Source: Pipra filicauda (Eukaryota > Chordata > Aves > Passeriformes > Pipridae). From it: a stretch of 64,000 nt of DNA. The stretch covers positions 1,257,224 to 1,321,223 of the forward strand of contig NW_024104998.1 in the NCBI RefSeq assembly GCF_003945595.2, read 5' to 3'. The notes beneath the pieces were generated by a model that worked only from the letters and a program-made list of their open reading frames with translations, ran no database searches and was not told where the DNA came from. Below are positions 37,132-50,300 of the stretch, piece after piece. Within the stretch, counting starts at the first letter, position 1, and each line of letters begins with the position of its first letter. Both the position numbers and the translations under genes were made by a program.

Positions 37132-37136
37132 CCTTC
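37132..37136. repeat. LTR target-site duplication CCTTC, left
   Basis: The bases CCTTC precede the LTR's TG start and are repeated directly after its CA end at 37733-37737. A 5-bp duplication is the length usual for ERVL-type integration. Confidence 0.8.
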
Positions 37137-37732
37137 TGTGGTAGTTTGGTCTAGACCTTCCTTGGTGACCAGTTTGTAACCAAGGAAGTGCCCAGATTTA
37201 CCCAGTATTCCCTACAATTTTTACGTAAACCGGGCTATAAGAAGAAAGGAGGAGAGGCCTTCGCTCTCTTTCCTTCCGGTGGCTTGGAGGTGCAGGTTCC
37301 CTGCTGTTGAGTCTGTCGTGTTGGGGACTGAGGTCTGGTAAGGCCTTGCCGACCTTGGGAGGCAGAGGTTGCCGGCGATCGTTCCAGAGCGACTCTCGGT
37401 TGTCCCAAGGAGAGTAGTGAGATATTTCTTTGTTAACTCTTTTAGTTGCTAGATCTTGGGCTACTGATTGGGATATATATATTCTATTTTGGTTTTGTTC
37501 CTTTTTTTTCCCTTCCCCCTTCCCTTTCCCTTTTCCTTGTAAAATTATATATATATTTCAATTGTATATAACTGTAACATAAGTGTAAATATATTTATAT
37601 ATATATTGCTTTAGCTGTCTCTCGTTTTGGTTTTCTTGGTTGGTTTTTTCCCTCTTCTCCCTGAGGTTTGGGGGGGTACTTCTTGTGGTAAGGTTTGGAG
37701 ACTTGGCAGGGAACCAGCTTCAAACCATATCA
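37137..37732 (+). mobile_element. Complete solo LTR of an endogenous retrovirus (ERVL-like)
   Basis: The 596-bp element starts TGTGGTAG, ends CCATATCA, and is flanked by CCTTC on both sides, so both ends are exact. A TATA-like CTATAAGAAG lies at 37235-37244, followed by a GC-richer stretch of about 170 bp that would hold the transcription start and the R region. A long pyrimidine tract (37502-37538) and AT-rich sequence follow. No internal viral genes or second LTR are present, so the provirus has been reduced by LTR-LTR recombination. I infer the plus orientation from the TATA position. The 5-bp duplication favours ERVL over ERVK (6 bp) or ERV1 (4 bp). I cannot name the family without a library. 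Confidence 0.82.
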
Positions 37733-37737
37733 CCTTC
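37733..37737. repeat. LTR target-site duplication CCTTC, right
   Basis: Second copy of the 5-bp duplication, directly after the terminal CA of the solo LTR. Confidence 0.8.
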
Positions 37738-40074
37738 CAACAGCCTAATTCATTATTTATGTAATTTGTATCCAGCTACCTGTATAGATGTAGGATTGCA
37801 TCCCAGTTGACTTAAACCTGAAGGTCCTGAACAGCTGCAGTAGCTTCTTGGTAGTCTGGGAATGCTAGACTTTGCACTTTCATGGTCCAGAACTGAATTT
37901 TTGTTGAGCCGTTGCCTGCCCTTTGAAGAGGTCTCTTCCCAAATAAGTAGGCATTCTGCTCAATGTAATGCACCAATACAGGATCAGTAAGACTTGTCTG
38001 ATATTTAGTGACTTTTTTTCTACTTAGTTACTTTAATTTACTTCAGTCTTAATTAAGAACATCGCTAATCATTTGCACTCAAACCATTGCAAAACCTTGA
38101 CGTAAATGAACTGTCCTCCTCGAAACCCATCCTTCTCTTCTGGGCAGCCAGGAGTGAGCTGGAAATGGACCAGCTCGAGGAGTTCTCCTTGTGCATGTGT
38201 CTCATTGGTGCTGGTCGCTGACTGCCCTGAGCTCTGCAGGTCTGTGAAGCAGTCCCAGCTGAAGGTCCGTTTTGGTAATTTTTTCATATCCTGTATACCT
38301 CCTGCCACTACCACAAATCCTGCAGCTCCCCACTGCAGCCTTTCTGAAGTCCCCAGTCAGTTGTATGCATCACTTCTGATCTCGGTGTGAATGCTCTGAC
38401 TTAAATGATAAACCCTGTCAGGAATCACCTTGGAAGGAATACTCAGTTCAGCATCTTTACCCTTACAAGACCACTGAACAATTTCAGCCAGACAGATTCA
38501 AAGGAGAGAGAGAAACTTCAAAACTATTTAAAATAGTGACTTAGGAGTGGAAAAGCTCAATATAGTCCTGTTCAGTATGCTTCAATATAAAAAAAACAGA
38601 ACAAGCAAACATAGAATCCAATAAACAGATATTCAACATTCACTTCTGCTTGTTGCCTGTCAGGGACATATAACTCATTTTTTGACACATATTTGCTTTT
38701 CCAACACACAGCATTCAAGAAAAATGACCTGTTAAATGATTATGTAGCTAAAATAGTCATTTTCACATCAATCAATTAACATGATAGTGCAGTCCTTTGG
38801 CCAAGTGTCTTTATAAGGTTTCTACAGATGTGCAGCACAAGATTGTATTTGTTTGAATTAGTTTCTTTTCTCCTCATACTTAAAGAATTGTGTAAGAACT
38901 ATATTTAGGAATACTTTACAATATGCAACTAGGTAAAAGTAGCAGAATTCCCACTCTACTCAGAGCAAGCCAATAATTGCAGTATTAGATTTGGCATAAT
39001 AAAGAAGATATGTAAGACCTTTTTCTAACAAATAATTTTTTAGCAAGCATTTCTTGTGGTAACTTTAAGTTTTTTCCATCATGTTTCTGCATAATAGGCA
39101 AAATGTCCCAGGACTTTGTTCCTAGATGCAGACCTTTTAATCTTTACATTCAGAAATGCAGATATTTTTCTTGTATTTCAAATGGCCGGTATCTTATGTC
39201 ACAACTACAAAGGTACAGGTTGACATATATGTTTCAACTCACTGCCCACAGAGTATCATTGATGTCATGAGGAAAAGGCAGGTGTTTTGCACTCTTTTAC
39301 TGAAAGTGTTCCTAGTATATTGGTCCAATTACAAATGCTCTTCAACACCTGTTTTGTTAATACTGAGAATTCAGTATTGAGTATAACTTGAAGGTTTGTG
39401 TTGTCTGCGCACAAAGGAGAAATCTCAGGCAACATAATTTGATTTTCAGATTTTCTCTGATAAGTTTTGTGCTTATACTTCTTTATAAGATAAATAAAAA
39501 ACCCCATAAGTTTGTTTTTCAGTCCTTACTAATTCTCTGGTTTGCACACAAGTTCATCTCTCTAATTGCCGCCTCAGGGTGCAACTTGCACTCTTGGGGA
39601 AGGCCAGAAAAATATGTATAGGTAATAATTACCACCCCCAGCCTATGTGAACTGCATGAAATGCAAGAAGTCTATATCATATAGAGCTGTTTATCTTTGA
39701 TTTGAGGAGCTATGTCAGTGATTCAGTGCTCAACTGATGTCTTATAGCACTCATTACAACTGCATACTGGAGGCACCATATCTCATCTGGATAAGATGCA
39801 ATACAGAGGTCTGATCTACTTTGAGGTCATGAAGAGACCTTTGCAAGAGAATCAAGTGTTGAACATTAAACTTAATGTCTCAGTTAATTTCTAACTTGGG
39901 TACTTCCAGAGGCGCACACACATTTTTTAGAGTTCACATTTAAAGCTTCTTAAAAAACACTCAGAACACCGTTAAGTGCTAAATATGATGGTTATTATGA
40001 TTAATAAAAAACCCTGATATTCTTCCAGATAAAAAGTTTATACAGAAATGTAAAATTTTCCGCTTTTTTCTTTC
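37738..40074. other. Unique AT-rich DNA, no gene seen
   Basis: Open frames of about 80-94 codons at 38069-38390 overlap on opposite strands. They lie in a locally GC-richer patch and show no domain, so I do not call a gene. The rest is unique AT-rich DNA. Confidence 0.5.
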
Positions 40075-40260
40075 ATAGTGCTTGCGGGCCACAGGGGACC
40101 ATTAGATCATCTAGATTCATCTCCTGTATGTCACAGGCCATTAACTTTCCCTCAGTTACCCTGTTTTAAGCCCAATAACTTGTGTCTGAGTAAATCACAA
40201 CTTATATATGGCTCCAGCCAGGTGTTTCCATCTGGTTGGTGTGACAAACTCCTTCCTCTG
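40075..40260 (-). mobile_element. Old CR1-family LINE 3' end
   Basis: The phrases 'ggggaccattagatcatcta', 'ctcctgtatgtcacaggcca' and 'aactttccctcag' match, in order, a well-known sauropsid CR1-type 3' consensus ('gggaccattgtgatcatctag...cctcctgtataacacaggcca-gaacttccc') read in antisense. The continuation up to about 40.26 kb is too diverged for a firm edge. The copy is old and non-coding. Confidence 0.58.
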
Positions 40261-43200
40261 TCTCCTGTGACCCCACATTTCCTACAGAAGTCTTCTTGCT
40301 GTCTGTACATTTCTCTCCAGAGTTACTGCTCTGGAGAGGAGAAACATTGGCTCTTAGATGAAACCCAGAGCTGGTACTAGTTCCCACTCCATTGGTTTTA
40401 TCCAAGTTTGCCTCTTTTACACATTCTGGTCCTTTGTCCAGGTCTTTAACCTCTACTCATGACAAATATATGCATTTGCCATAATCTTTGGATGACAGTG
40501 TGGTTCAAGGTAATTTTACAGTAACCTCCTGTTCTCTGACCTCTTGTCTGGCCTATTCATTGAATACTTGTTTTTGTGGCTTTTGAGACATGTAGGGCAG
40601 TGTTGGCAGTAGACACCCATGTGCTTCACATCTATGAAAACAAACTCTTGGTAATTAGTGGTTTGCTATTGACTTGGTAATCCATATTGCAGCATTTGTT
40701 AGGAGTCTGCTGACAACATTTGGGTTACTGAACCAATGGACTTCCTGCCTAATGCAAGGCAGGGAGAGAAGATGGGTGACCCTTAGTTCTGCCTTCCATT
40801 TCCTGTAACATGAATTCCTCCTTGAAATATATATCCACTGCTTCATTATCTTAGAAGGGACAGTATAATTAAAAGCTACCTCTCCTGTAATCATTAAATG
40901 ACATCCCACACAGACAAGGCAAAGACTGAGGATCTGACTGGTTGTGCTGTGCTCGTCGATGGTTACAGCAGCTTGTACCTGTATGCACCTGTCAGACAGC
41001 CACCACAAAAACAATGTTTCCCTCTCTTTTCATATCAGTCAACTAAATAATGACAGGTACATGTGTAAAGAACCCTGAAGCCACACTGCAAAATCAATAT
41101 AAAGCAAACATAGCTTAGAAAACTAAACTAAATACTCAAGGTCTGATTTTAGCATTTAAGGGAACAATGGGTCAAATTCAATTATCTGCTTTCCAGATCA
41201 TAATTTCCATTTTACTAACTTAAGGCTGGCAAAAGCTCCTCTGTTTGTGGATAAGGGAGGAAAGAGAGGAAAGCAAGAGTAGCAGAGAGGGATGACCTTG
41301 TTTTACCTTTCCTGACTAAAGCAGGTAACTGCTAGATTGGAGAGATGATCCCACAGGTCTCCAAAGGCTCTTTCCTGAGACAATGTGCAGTTTTCTCTTT
41401 CTGAGCAATTCTCACTTTTAATTTTATCATCTTGACAAAGCCCTCAGCACTCATAGTTTCTTCAGAGATGGAGAAACTTCACGTTCACAGTGGTTCAAAG
41501 AGTTAGCATGAGGTCAACTTCTTTTAAATAAGAAGCTATACTGAAGAGCAGCTTTAAGAAGAGCAACTTTAAGACCAACTGTGAAGAAGTGTTCTGTTAC
41601 ATCTGTGTGTAAGGCAGGGGGCAATTACACCAGCACAGCCTAGCAAATCGGGGTTTTGCCTGCATAAAGTGGTAGATTATGCTACAGCAATGTAGTAGCA
41701 TCAACTGGAACCCTTGGTCCTAGCTTTGGTTAAATTGCTGTCCCTCCTATTTATAAACTTCATTAGCACATTTCCAGCTCATATAGTGCTCACAAAACAA
41801 CTGCATAAGATAGAAGGTTCTAAGTAATTAACAAGTAGGTACTGACTGTGGAAAGATAAAAGCTCTATGAAAAGCTGGGGATGCTACATAACATTTGGTA
41901 TCTACACAGTAGTTGCTATTGATGTCTCATCTACTTTTCCACTTTTTTAGAAGACACGGGGGTGATTTTGAGTTGTCACCACTCATCACCTTTTCATGGC
42001 AGTGAGGAGACAAAGGGATCCAATGTCAGGTACAAATGTCAAAACTTTAGCTTGATGCCTATGCTAAAATGGTCACCTATGAAATCACAACCCACTAATC
42101 TCTTAATTTACTGCAGACTCCAGTAGACATATGTGCTTGATGGTTATTTCAGAAGATTTTGCCTTTACTAGAGAAAGGCAATTGCTTTAAATGAATCCAC
42201 AGACGATAGTTCATAGGCCTGTGACAATCTAAAAACTCTGTGATTACATTACAATTTATACAGGCATGGAATTACTGGAAACATATTTATACCACTTGTT
42301 TCAGTGCAGACAGCCATAATTTTTTATTCCCAACAGCACTATTAGTTCCTCTCATCATATTTCCTTGTCAAAATACTCAGTGTATCATTGCTCAATAAAG
42401 CAATAGATGGGATTGATCTCTTGAATTTAAAAGGCAATTTATTGTGTTGTCTTTCTCCAATTACTGCCAAGATTTCTTTACATTAAAAAAAATACTAAAA
42501 AGAAGAAGAAAAAGAAAGAAAAAATAGCTTTTGGCACTGGTACTGCTGACTGCCAGCCAGGACCATATCTGGCAAGGTGCTCTTGAACCACTCTCCAAAA
42601 TAAACACGACAGATGTCAGTCAGGTGGTTTTCTACCCATGACCAACCACTCACCAAGGAATATGTTTTTATTTTAGGCCCATATCCTAATGATGTAATGA
42701 ATTTGTCAAAAAAATTAGGTGCCCTAGCTAAACAGGAGGAATCGTGAAACATTTGCCTTCAACATGTAATTGAACTCCCTGTATTCTGGCCAAGCCTAGC
42801 CAGATCTTACCTTCTCATATTGAAGCACTGAACTTTCTAAACCCCATCTAGGGGATGAAGTTCCAACACTTGCCATATCAGACCCATTATTCTCCAAAAG
42901 CACTTACAGAGCTCACAGTGTATGGTAGCACTGGCTTTACCTTTGCAAAGCTCGTCAGAGTCTCTGATGGTGTTAGCCCATGGGGTTACCCCATCCACCA
43001 CCCAGGACACTTCAGCAGAGCTGCCTCATACCCAGGGCAGGTATGCCTAGACTAGGCTGCTCCACAGTGAGCAACCACCAGTGGAAGTGAGCAGAGTGGT
43101 CCCTCACAAAGGTCTCTTTAGCTGCTATTCAAATCCACCTTATAATACCTTCTGTGATAGTTACTTCTTGATTCACAGCTCTTCCATCTACACTTGTGCC

Positions 43201-44454
43201 CAGGAGTCTTCCAGGCATTAAAGCCAACTGGCACCAAGTGGCTCAAGACTATGCCTTTGCCTCCAAAACAGTTCGGCTGCATGAAGACTGCCTACTGGAA
43301 ACAGTCTCTGGATCACCGAACTCCCAAACTGTGCCTCAGTATTGCTCTCAAGGGCACAAGGTGGATAGGTCAGGTTCATTGCCCAGGACTGCTGCATCCA
43401 TGTCCTGGTGTTTGGGAATATTTTGAAGCTTGCACCCTTTCTGGATGCCATACTGCTCCTGAAGTGACTTGTTCTTGCTGTTTAGGTCACCTCTGCTTTG
43501 ATCTGTGATGCGTGTAAAAGTCAATGGTTAGACGCTCGTTGACTCCAATGGACTTTGGACCAAACACACAGATTTCTGGATTTCAGATATCTCTGATTTG
43601 CAGGTGCAGGCAGGTTGGCAAATGTCAAAAAGAGACATTTGCACCTCACAGGAATCAGTAAAAAGAAAGTCCCTGCCATGCACGCTATTTGCTAATATAC
43701 GATTTTGACATGTCAGCACAGTGTAGTGGGCAAACACTCAAAGAAAACATGTTTGTGACATAACTTACTTTAGTAGAATATTGCTGTTACTATAACAACT
43801 TGCTTTTGTAATTTACAAATCAGAAAGATGACTTTTCAAAATGTAGCCCTAGAATTTTATATTTTATTTTTACTATATTTTAAATGCCAAATCAAAATTA
43901 TCATGTTTAATTTATTTTACTCTCAATGGTTTTGCTTAGATTTATGAATTACCTTGGATTAATTGCTATATAGCATTCTGGTTTTATAGTGTAATTGGGT
44001 GTGTCTAAATGCATTCCATTTTATTACTTGCTTTAGGGTATATTTTGGATGAACTGTATAATATAAAATAGATTTGGTGCTATGCTTCAGACAATGCCAG
44101 AGAAAGCACAGAAAGTGCATTTAAGTTCCCAGGTTTATGGGTTCCACGTCTGGAAAGTTTTCTCAATTTATTCTGAGATTTTCCATTTCAATTTTTTCAA
44201 AATAATCTCTGAATTATTGAACCTTTGTGTCAATTGGAACAAAATTAACAGTCCACCCTGAATGATAGTATAAATACTGGTATCACACCTTCTAAGACTC
44301 CCATGGAAAAAGTCAAATAATAGCAACATCTAACCAAAGCAAAATAAATATTCCACACAGGGGACTGACATTTTCTGGTCTTTAGAGGGATCAAAGTGAA
44401 ATACTTTGCATTATCTAGCACACTGTTGTTGTTCACATCTGGAACTTCTGACTC
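40261..44454. other. Unique DNA, no gene seen
   Basis: No supportable exon or RNA gene. Around 43.2-43.5 kb several frames are open on both strands in a locally GC-richer stretch, but none shows a known domain. A purine-rich run (agaagaagaaaaagaaagaa) lies at about 42500-42520. The segment 43.8-44.05 kb is unusually AT-rich. Confidence 0.5.
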
Positions 44455-45806
44455 TCATAGAATTGTAAAATGGATTGGGTTGGAAGGGACCTTAAAGATC
44501 ATCCAGTTTCACTCTCGCGCCACAAGCAGGGAACCTCTCATTGGACCAGGTTGCTCAAAGCCCCATCCAACCTGGCTTGAACACTTCTGGACTGGGGCAT
44601 CCACAGCTTTCTGGACAACCTGTTCCAGTGCTTCACCACCCTCACAGTAAAGAATTTCTTCTTAATGTTTAATCTAAACCTACTCTCCTTCAACTTAAAG
44701 CTATTTCCATCACTATATGTCCTGTCACTGCATGCTTTTGTGATTAGTCTCTCTCCATCTATCTTTTAGGCTCCCTTCAGATACCGCAAGGTCACCCCAA
44801 AGCCTACTCTTTTTCTGGCTGAACAATTCCAATTCTCTCTGCCTTTCCTCATAGGAGATGTGTTCCATCCCTCCTCTAATCATCTTCATGTCCTCTTGTC
44901 TCAGTCCAACCGATCCATGTCCTTCCTGTGCTGGGGACCCCAGAGCTGGAAATTGCACTACAGGTGGGTCTCACAAGGGTAGAGCAGCGGGGCAGAATCA
45001 CCTCCCTAGACATGCTGCTTTTTACGCAGCCCAGAATACAATTGGCGTACTGAGCTGTGAGTGCACATTGCTGGGTCATGTGCACCTCTCATCCACCTGC
45101 ACCCCCAAGTCTTTCTTGGCAGGGCTGCTGTTGATCTGCTCACCCCCAGTCTGTGTTGTTAACAGGGGTTGCCCTGACCCAGGTGCAGCACCTTGCACTT
45201 GGACTTATTAAACTTCAGGAGATTTCCATAAGCCAACTTCTCCAGCTCGTTCAGGTCCCTCTGGATGGCATCTCATCCTTCAGGTGTGTCAACTGCACCA
45301 CTCAGCTTGGTGTCATCTGCAAATTTGGTGAGGGTGCAATTGATCCCTTCATTTATGTCACTATTGAAGACAAATGTTTTCTTTTTCCCAGTTACTCATG
45401 TCTTCACCTGATTGCCATGACTTTTCAAATATTATGGAGAGTGGCTTGGCAACTACATAAGCCAATTCTCTCAGGACTCTGGGATGCACCTCATTGGGTC
45501 CCATAGACTTATGCATGTTCAGGTTCCTCAGGTGGTCATGAACCTGATATTCAACTACAGAGGGAAGCAGTTAATTCTCCCAGTCCCTGTCTTGTGGTCT
45601 GCCCACTTGAGAGGTATGGGAAAAGAGGTTACCATTCAAGACTGAGGCAAAAAGTTTGAGTACCTCAGCCTTCTCCTCGTCAGTTCCTGCCAACTTGGCA
45701 GAACTGTTTATCAGGGCAGTTTGACCTTCCTTTTTTGGATGACATACCCATAGGAAGCCTGGATTATTAAAGCCCAATTTATAAGTCAAAGCCTTCTGTA
45801 TGGATT
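44455..45806 (-). mobile_element. CR1 LINE, 3' portion with ORF2 remnants
   Basis: Read on the minus strand, this holds CR1 ORF2 from just before the RT domain to the 3' end. The segment E-G-Q-T-A-L-I-N-S-S-A-K-L-A-G-T-D-E-E-K with a following A-E-V-L lies at about 45732-45660. The RT motif FADDT lies at 45323-45309, followed by the typical cDNA of the thumb region (44950-45260). The 3' UTR ends in 'ccttccaacccaatcca' with a tcatagaa-type terminal motif at 44455-44462. Several frameshifts and stops make ORF2 non-functional, and the 5' part is truncated. This is the longest CR1 copy in the window. Confidence 0.88.
45571..45789 (-). pseudogene. CR1 ORF2 linker before the RT domain, broken
   Basis: This 72-codon open piece shows the conserved CR1 segment upstream of the RT (K-x-E-G-Q-T-A-L-I-N-S-S-A-K-L-A-G-T, then D-E-E-K-A-E-V-L-K-L-F-A-S-V-L). 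It is separated from the FADDT-bearing part by stops and frame changes, so it is a fragment. Confidence 0.7.
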
Positions 45807-47308
45807 GTCATAAACTCCTATTGACTGTGTTTAGTACTTTTGATGTGCTTAATCCAAAACTACACATCCTTGTCAACCTCAGAGCACGTTTTCTGATTCC
45901 TTCTGAGCCTTCTATGCCCATGAGGTAACCCCCGTTTTCGTTGCATTTGTGTTGATGTGTCTCTTCCTTCCTCTGTTCTGCACAGAGAAGTGCCTTCATG
46001 CTGTCACGGTGAAGAAGACCAAACCAGAAAAACCTCTGAAGCTTAGAAACTTACATCTTCTTTTCATCATCTTTGTAACTGCCTAGGCTGCCTTCAGTGC
46101 AATTACAGATTCTACATGTTAATAATTTCATGGACCTGTAGTCAAAATGCTGTTCCAATGAACCCCTTTGAAGGCATCGAAATAAAACACTGCTTAGCCT
46201 TCTTGTCTGCCCCTATTTCAAGCAGGTTGGTAAATGGTGGGTTTCCTTCCAACATAACATTGGACATTCATGTTGAAATGTAACAACCACTGCCTAGAAA
46301 GACAAAGGCAATTTAGAGATACCAAATTACTAGGTAAGAAGAATACAATTCATGAGTTCCTGAAAAAACAGACTTGAAATTGAAAAAACAAATGAGTCAC
46401 TAATGTTATGTTAAATGAAAACTGAAGTGTACTGAACTGTTTGAGCTACTGTAGTTACAAAGAACAGAAGTTTTTCATACAAATGTCATGAGATTGGCTT
46501 CAGCATCAGAAGTCTGACTAATGAATCACTAATATGACGCAACTGTGGTTGATACCTTGTCTCACAACAGAGTACTAGCGAAGCATTAATTTCTCAGAAT
46601 TGATTCAAAGTATTGAGTATGAATCACTCTAACAAAGAGATAAGATCCAAAATTTTATTAATTAAAGAACATGTGAAATAGCTCAAGGTATATTTTGTAG
46701 GCCAGATGTAAAGCTAGCTAATGAGTTGTCTCATTTATTTTGAAAACTGGAATCATTATGATATCATTTCACTACTTGATATTTATACAATAGTCTCTTA
46801 TTAATGTGGTTTAGGTTAACAGGAGCCTGTGCTTAATGCTACTCTCTCCTCATTCCCTTTGGGCACCTGAAAAAGTTTCATTGGTAATGATGAACTGAAT
46901 GACACAATGTATGGAAGTATATGAGGAAGCTGTCTGCCAAGGCAGAGAACAGAACTGAGCATTTATGTGACTTCCTGCCCTGTGTTGCAAATGTCTTCAC
47001 ATACTGGCTAACCTCGGTGTCCCTAAGCACACAGGCAGGCTGAGTCAGAGTGAATGGCACATACCTAAAAATGCATGTGTGGCCTAGTGGGGTCAGTATC
47101 TAATAGGAGTTAGACCCTAAGCTGGCTTTGAAGCTTCTGATTGCTTTGTGTTATAAGTATATAAAAGCCTTGAAAATTCTATGTTAAGCAATTTGTCCAT
47201 ATACATTAGCAAATTTGCAATAAGATCTGGACATATATAAACAACAGAAATACCATCTCAAAGGCGTATTGCAGTACATGCTCAATACATATGCGTATTG
47301 CATCTCAA

Positions 47309-47345
47309 AGTTGAAGTTGCAGTATGGAGACCTGCAACTTCAACT
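47309..47345. repeat. Perfect 14-bp inverted repeat (hairpin)
   Basis: Arms agttgaagttgcag (47309-47322) and ctgcaacttcaact (47332-47345) are exact reverse complements around the 9-nt loop tatggagac. This is the strongest short hairpin I noticed in the unique DNA. The stem is shorter than that of a typical microRNA precursor. Confidence 0.88.
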
Positions 47346-50300
47346 AGTTAATTTGAAAGAAAATCCACAAAACCATAGTATTTTTAAAAATAAAGTATCT
47401 CTGAGATTTCAGAATATAGGAATATAAAATATCAAAGCATTTGCCTTCTATGGACTTTGAGCTCATGGTGATCTTTGCAAGTCTATGTTAAAATTCCATT
47501 CAACATTTGCAAGGTGTCAGCTGTTTTCAAAATGTAATCTTCGTTACCTAATATCTATAGAGACATTTGGTCTTAAATGCTTCATGTACATTTGTCATAT
47601 ATCCATGCAAAATGTAAGAACGAACATCTGTATAAAGGCTGTGAGGCAATGAAGATTAAATGCTAACTCTGTGAACTTTTCGTAACACCTACCAAATCAG
47701 CTGCCCACAAACCACAGGAGTTCACCACATAAGCAGATAGAAATGTTGTTTGGAAAGGACAGGATGATGATTTCCAGTTCATAAGATATTTATCCCAAGA
47801 CACATTCATTCATCTGTTGCACATTTAAATGTCTGCTCTTAGTCACTTGCTGGAGCAATACAATTAAAAAGAGCATCTCTTTCTAATAACAGCTTCATTC
47901 CACACTGACTTACAAGCAGTCACTGTGTAATCTAAAGCAGTAGAAACAAAGTGTGAGTTCAGGAAGTCCAAGCTACAAGGAAGGAGATTCTGCACCAAAG
48001 AAACAGCTAGCCAGAGGTGATTAATGGGGGTGTGGAGCCCAAATCCTGCAGGAGGAAAGAAAAATCAAAGACCAAGTAAGGTGCTCTTCTTTGCAAGGAC
48101 TGTTTGGCTTCAAACCTGTCTGATGGCTGTTGAGGGCTGAGGTCCATGTGTTTCCTCACCACATCAGTCACCAGACAGCTTTCACTCAAGGCTTGGGGTG
48201 TAATTCCAGGCTGGTCTAATGGGAAATGAGTTTTGGTTGTTTTTAAGAAGAAAATTAATGGTAACAATATGAAGTATCTTTTCAAAGTAGAGTATGAGAA
48301 ATATTTAATTATAACAATTTCAAAATTAATTTAATTACAATAAAAATAATGTGGGCATTTAAATCAAAGACTACTTGAAAATAACTTATCTCAGTTTGAA
48401 TGTTTTCAGTCTTCCAGGCATTTATTAGCTACTGATAGCCTTCATTTTTAAGTAATGCATACAGTCATGCATGAACAATTATGTTTTGCAGTCTTTAATT
48501 TGATGGAATTTATTCACAGACATCCTTCCTTGGATGGAACATGTTCCTGGAATAGGTTATGGGTTTGATCTAAACACTGTCAGTTTGAGTTCAAATTGAT
48601 CACGTCCAGTACAGAGTTCAGTACCAAGTTCCTGAAAAAAGAATGCTTTACCCTCAGAGACCGTTATTCCAAATTGGTGCTTTGTGCTGCAGAAGGATGT
48701 GACTTTAATTGGATTGTGACGGATGCTGAAGGTTCTGAGACTGCAAGACTGATTTATTATGAGCTTTACAGAATAGCCCATGTCTAAGTGTTTTGTTCTA
48801 ACCTGAATTTTCAAAAGTTTCTTAAAAAATTTTTTTGCTGATCATAGCATTTATTCCTGAATGATGCTCTTGATGTCAGTATTTCTACTTAATAGTCTCA
48901 TTAAACACTGAATTGGACTATAAATTGGCTTTGTCTAAGTTGCAAATAAGAAAAGAGACTGTTTATTTAGTAATAACTGGTCAATAAAATATTAATGTTT
49001 TGCTTATTCCTGAGAAGTTTATTTTGTGAATTTCTTACTTGGTGAGTTTCCTATAGTTGGCTATAGTTCTATTGGGATATTTTTAGATACATCCAGTCTT
49101 ACCATATGAAACTAAAGCACAGTGTAATATAAAAATTGCTCTGATAATATTTTCTATCTAGTGATACATGACCTTTCAATAAGAGAAATTTTGCAGTATT
49201 TAAGGGTTTTACCTGTATTTATCTGCTAATGCCTTAATGTGAGTTTTGCTAATATCTGGCACTAAACAATAAACTAAACTGACAGGGACCTTTGGGGAAA
49301 ATCTTATATTCCCCATCAAAGAAAAATTGAGACCCAAATGATTGTCACAATCCTATATAATTTCCGTCTGCAAAATCATATGCAATATATGTACTTTCTA
49401 TTGTCTTATCTGCAAAAATCATTGTCATATGTACCACTTTGATTGCATGAAATAATCATTAACTGCAGTTAGGCACATGGCTAATTCACCCCTGCAAAAT
49501 CATTGTAAGTTCTTTGCCGAGACACAGTATCCCACAAAGTTGGCTTTGACATGTTTTCACCATTACCAGGAAGTTCTGATTGCCTCATTAGAATATTTTG
49601 GCCACCAGAAGAACATTTTGTTAAGTGCCTTTATATCTCCCTGCCATGTGTGTAGGTCTGTTGGTATGTCGTCTACCCTTATATCAAAACCTACACACTG
49701 TTGGTGCAGTGCTCCTAAGCAATGAAAACAGATTCCTCTAATCCTTTTGTGTGGTGAGATTCCTGTCATCTTCTATTTTCCTATGTCACTTTTTACTTGC
49801 TTTAGAAAAGGAGCCAGAGCTTCCATCCATGATCAAGGCCCATTAGGTTAGGTAGTGCTTAAAATCTAATCTTCTGACTTGTGGCTCAACGCCTGAACTT
49901 GGTATTTTTCTTGTTTCTTGTCTGTAGTCTGGGTTTCTTTTCTCCACCTGGCATGTGTACTGAGATACTCTAGACGTTTCTTATACACACAGCTAAATCA
50001 ACTAGTCTCTCAAGAATTTACAGTGACATATATATGTCAGCATGAGGAAGTTTGCCTGCAAGCCTTTAAAGCATGTCACTTATGTTTTCTTATGTCCTAC
50101 CAGCTCACTCTGGGAAAAAAAAGTATTAATTCCACAAATAATTTTTAGAGTGAGGAATACTTATAATTCTTTAAGTCATTGTCATAAAAGCACTAATTAA
50201 AGCATATCACAAAAACCTTTCCACATGAGCCTTGGGTGACCTTTTTTTTCCAAATTGAAAGGATACATTTTCCTTTTTTGATGATCTTAGGGGAAAAAAA

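Noticed and set aside
38069..38390. Overlapping frames of 81 and 94 codons in a GC-richer patch, considered as an exon or retrocopy
   Set aside because: No recognisable protein, no poly-A tail or flanking duplication, and no convincing splice sites.
44858..45506. Two 117-codon plus-strand frames
   Set aside because: They are antisense to the CR1 ORF2 remnant on the minus strand, where the FADDT motif lies.
48596..48787. 63-codon frame with well-mixed amino acid composition, considered as an exon
   Set aside because: No known domain, no splice signals, and an antisense frame of similar length overlaps it.
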